The notes beneath the pieces were generated by a model. The model was given only the letters and a program-made list of their open reading frames with translations, made no database searches and had not been told where the DNA came from. 8,034 nt of DNA from Verrucomicrobiota bacterium (lineage in GTDB: Bacteria > Verrucomicrobiota > Verrucomicrobiia > Chthoniobacterales > JAFAMB01). The stretch lies in the NCBI GenBank assembly GCA_019241095.1, contig JAFAXJ010000207.1, forward strand, positions 1 through 8,034, written 5' to 3'. Of the stretch, positions 7,531 through 8,034 are shown one piece after another. Position 1 is the first letter of the stretch. The number at the start of each line of letters is the position of its first letter. The position numbers and the translations under genes were made by a program.

Positions 7531-7561
7531 TTAACTGCCACTGGCAGCTTAAGGGCTTTTT
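7531..7561 (+). terminator. Terminator-like hairpin followed by a T-run
   Basis: TTAACTGCC (7531-7539) pairs with GGCAGCTTAA (7543-7552) over 9 bp with one bulged C and a 3-base loop. Five T follow at 7557-7561 after a GGGC spacer. It would stop transcription on the plus strand, but the nearest upstream plus-strand gene ends at 7015. It could instead end a small RNA arising from the gap. On the minus strand no T-run follows it. Confidence 0.25.
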
Positions 7562-7630
7562 ACAGACGCATCCAAGACGATCAGTCCATCCTTCTTCCAG
7601 CCAAGAAGAATGCTCAACAATGCCTTAATC

Positions 7631-8034
7631 TTACTCTGCTTCAGCCGCATCAGTTTCCACCTTGCTCAGATTTTCGTAAGAAGTGACGATTGCCTCGAAG
7701 GCCGGAATCGCTTGTTTGAACGAACTCTCATCCTGGGCGGAAAGGGTTATGAAATGAATCGAATTTTTTGCTTTGATATAAGCCGTTGCTTCGAAATTGC
7801 CGAATTTATCTCCAGTGTAATAATAAACCTGAGCCTTGCTCGCATCCTGCGTCGTGAGCGTCTTGATATATCTGGCTTCGGCGTTTGGACTCCCATTATT
7901 TCGTAAATTTCGCAGAGTATCTTCAACCTGGTCCTTGATGTCTCGGACGGTAGGATCATCCGAACGAAACTGGACATAACATGCAGCTTTGCTCGTTGCC
8001 CAATCTGTCCCGCTTGGATAAAAAACGAGACTCA
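7631..8034 (-). CDS. Unidentified protein, C-terminal 133 residues (5' end beyond window)
   Basis: The reverse strand carries an open frame entering at the right edge (first full codon at 8032-8030) and ending in TAA at 7633-7631. The visible part begins SLVFYPSGTDWATSKAACYV and includes DPTVRDIKDQVEDTLRN, AQVYYYTGDKFGNFEATAYI, SIHFITLSAQDESSFKQAIP and AFEAIVTSYENL, then an acidic tail ending ETDAAEAE. This alternation of short strands with a closing AFEAIVTSY helix, and the Y..G..F.NFEA.AYI core, recall small secreted or periplasmic proteins of unknown function with a PsbP/DcrB-like fold. That resemblance is recall, not a search result. The N-terminus, and so any signal peptide, is outside the window. 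The frame is protein-like throughout, with plausible amphipathic helices, so I consider it a real gene of unknown function. Confidence 0.7.
   Translation of the reverse strand, partial: SLVFYPSGTDWATSKAACYVQFRSDDPTVRDIKDQVEDTLRNLRNNGSPNAEARYIKTLTTQDASKAQVYYYTGDKFGNFEATAYIKAKNSIHFITLSAQDESSFKQAIPAFEAIVTSYENLSKVETDAAEAE

Larger units (their letters stand above)
7016..7630. other. Intergenic stretch without a convincing gene, rich in inverted repeats
   Basis: No frame in these 615 bases resembles a protein I know. From left to right it holds: GAGGAGGGG at 7022-7030, a Shine-Dalgarno-like run followed by a hydrophobic open frame; a hairpin TTCCAG/CTGGAA at 7076-7093; a potential three-way junction at 7209-7268; the palindrome AAGGATCCTT at 7340-7349; a direct repeat TTAGAGCA-C/G-TCTG at 7376-7388 and 7404-7416; CTGGCG/CGCCAG at 7414-7441; alternative hairpins CTTTG/CAAAG at 7461-7474 and TCAGCA/TGCTGA at 7466-7487; a hairpin followed by five T at 7531-7561; and CTTCTT/AAGAAG at 7591-7608. 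It could be a structured RNA locus, a decayed gene, or ordinary spacer; the sequence alone does not decide. Confidence 0.5.

Noticed and set aside
7426..7843. Perfect 13-mer GAGCCTTGCTCGC at 7426-7438 and 7831-7843, with a partial copy CCTTGCTCAC at 7346-7355
   Set aside because: A shared 13-mer is expected roughly once by chance in 8 kb, and the second copy lies inside coding sequence; no wider similarity surrounds them.
7610..7906. Plus-strand open frame of 98 codons
   Set aside because: It is antisense to the unidentified minus-strand gene and shows no recognisable motif or ribosome-binding site.
7747..7977. Minus-strand open frame of 76 codons rich in Arg and Ser
   Set aside because: It overlaps, in another frame, the much more protein-like reading that ends at 7631; composition is that of a shadow frame.

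Overview
This window of about 8 kb comes from a bacterial chromosome of intermediate GC content. The closest match I can suggest is Verrucomicrobiota. I base that on the N-terminus and overall style of the 2-oxoglutarate dehydrogenase E1, on the GldA-type ABC ATPase/permease pair, and on the scarcity of clear Shine-Dalgarno sequences. The assignment is recall-based inference, since no marker gene is present.

Layout, left to right. At 1-1388 on the minus strand lie an ABC-2 exporter ATPase and its permease; the permease runs off the left edge. At 1389-1707 there is a divergent intergenic region with inverted repeats and a hairpin next to the sucA start. At 1708-5714 on the plus strand, sucA (E1) and sucB (E2) of the 2-oxoglutarate dehydrogenase complex sit 17 bp apart as an apparent operon. 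E3 (lpd) and succinyl-CoA synthetase genes are not in the window. At 5728-6273 on the minus strand is a methylated-DNA--cysteine methyltransferase (ogt type), convergent with sucB. At 6389-7015 on the plus strand, divergent from ogt, is a Nudix hydrolase with its own N-terminal domain. At 7016-7630 no convincing gene is visible, but the stretch is rich in inverted repeats, including a well-formed potential three-way junction. At 7631-8034 on the minus strand is the C-terminal part of an unidentified protein, read in a frame open to the right edge.

Functionally, sucAB perform the oxidative decarboxylation of 2-oxoglutarate to succinyl-CoA in the TCA cycle. The ogt/Nudix divergent pair could both serve damage repair or sanitation, sharing a 115-bp control region. 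The ABC pair probably forms an exporter whose remaining subunits lie beyond the left edge.

I found no CRISPR array, insertion sequence, phage gene or clear defence system. Most of the window is ordinary housekeeping. The least explained part is the structured gap at about 7016-7630, together with the unidentified gene beside it.
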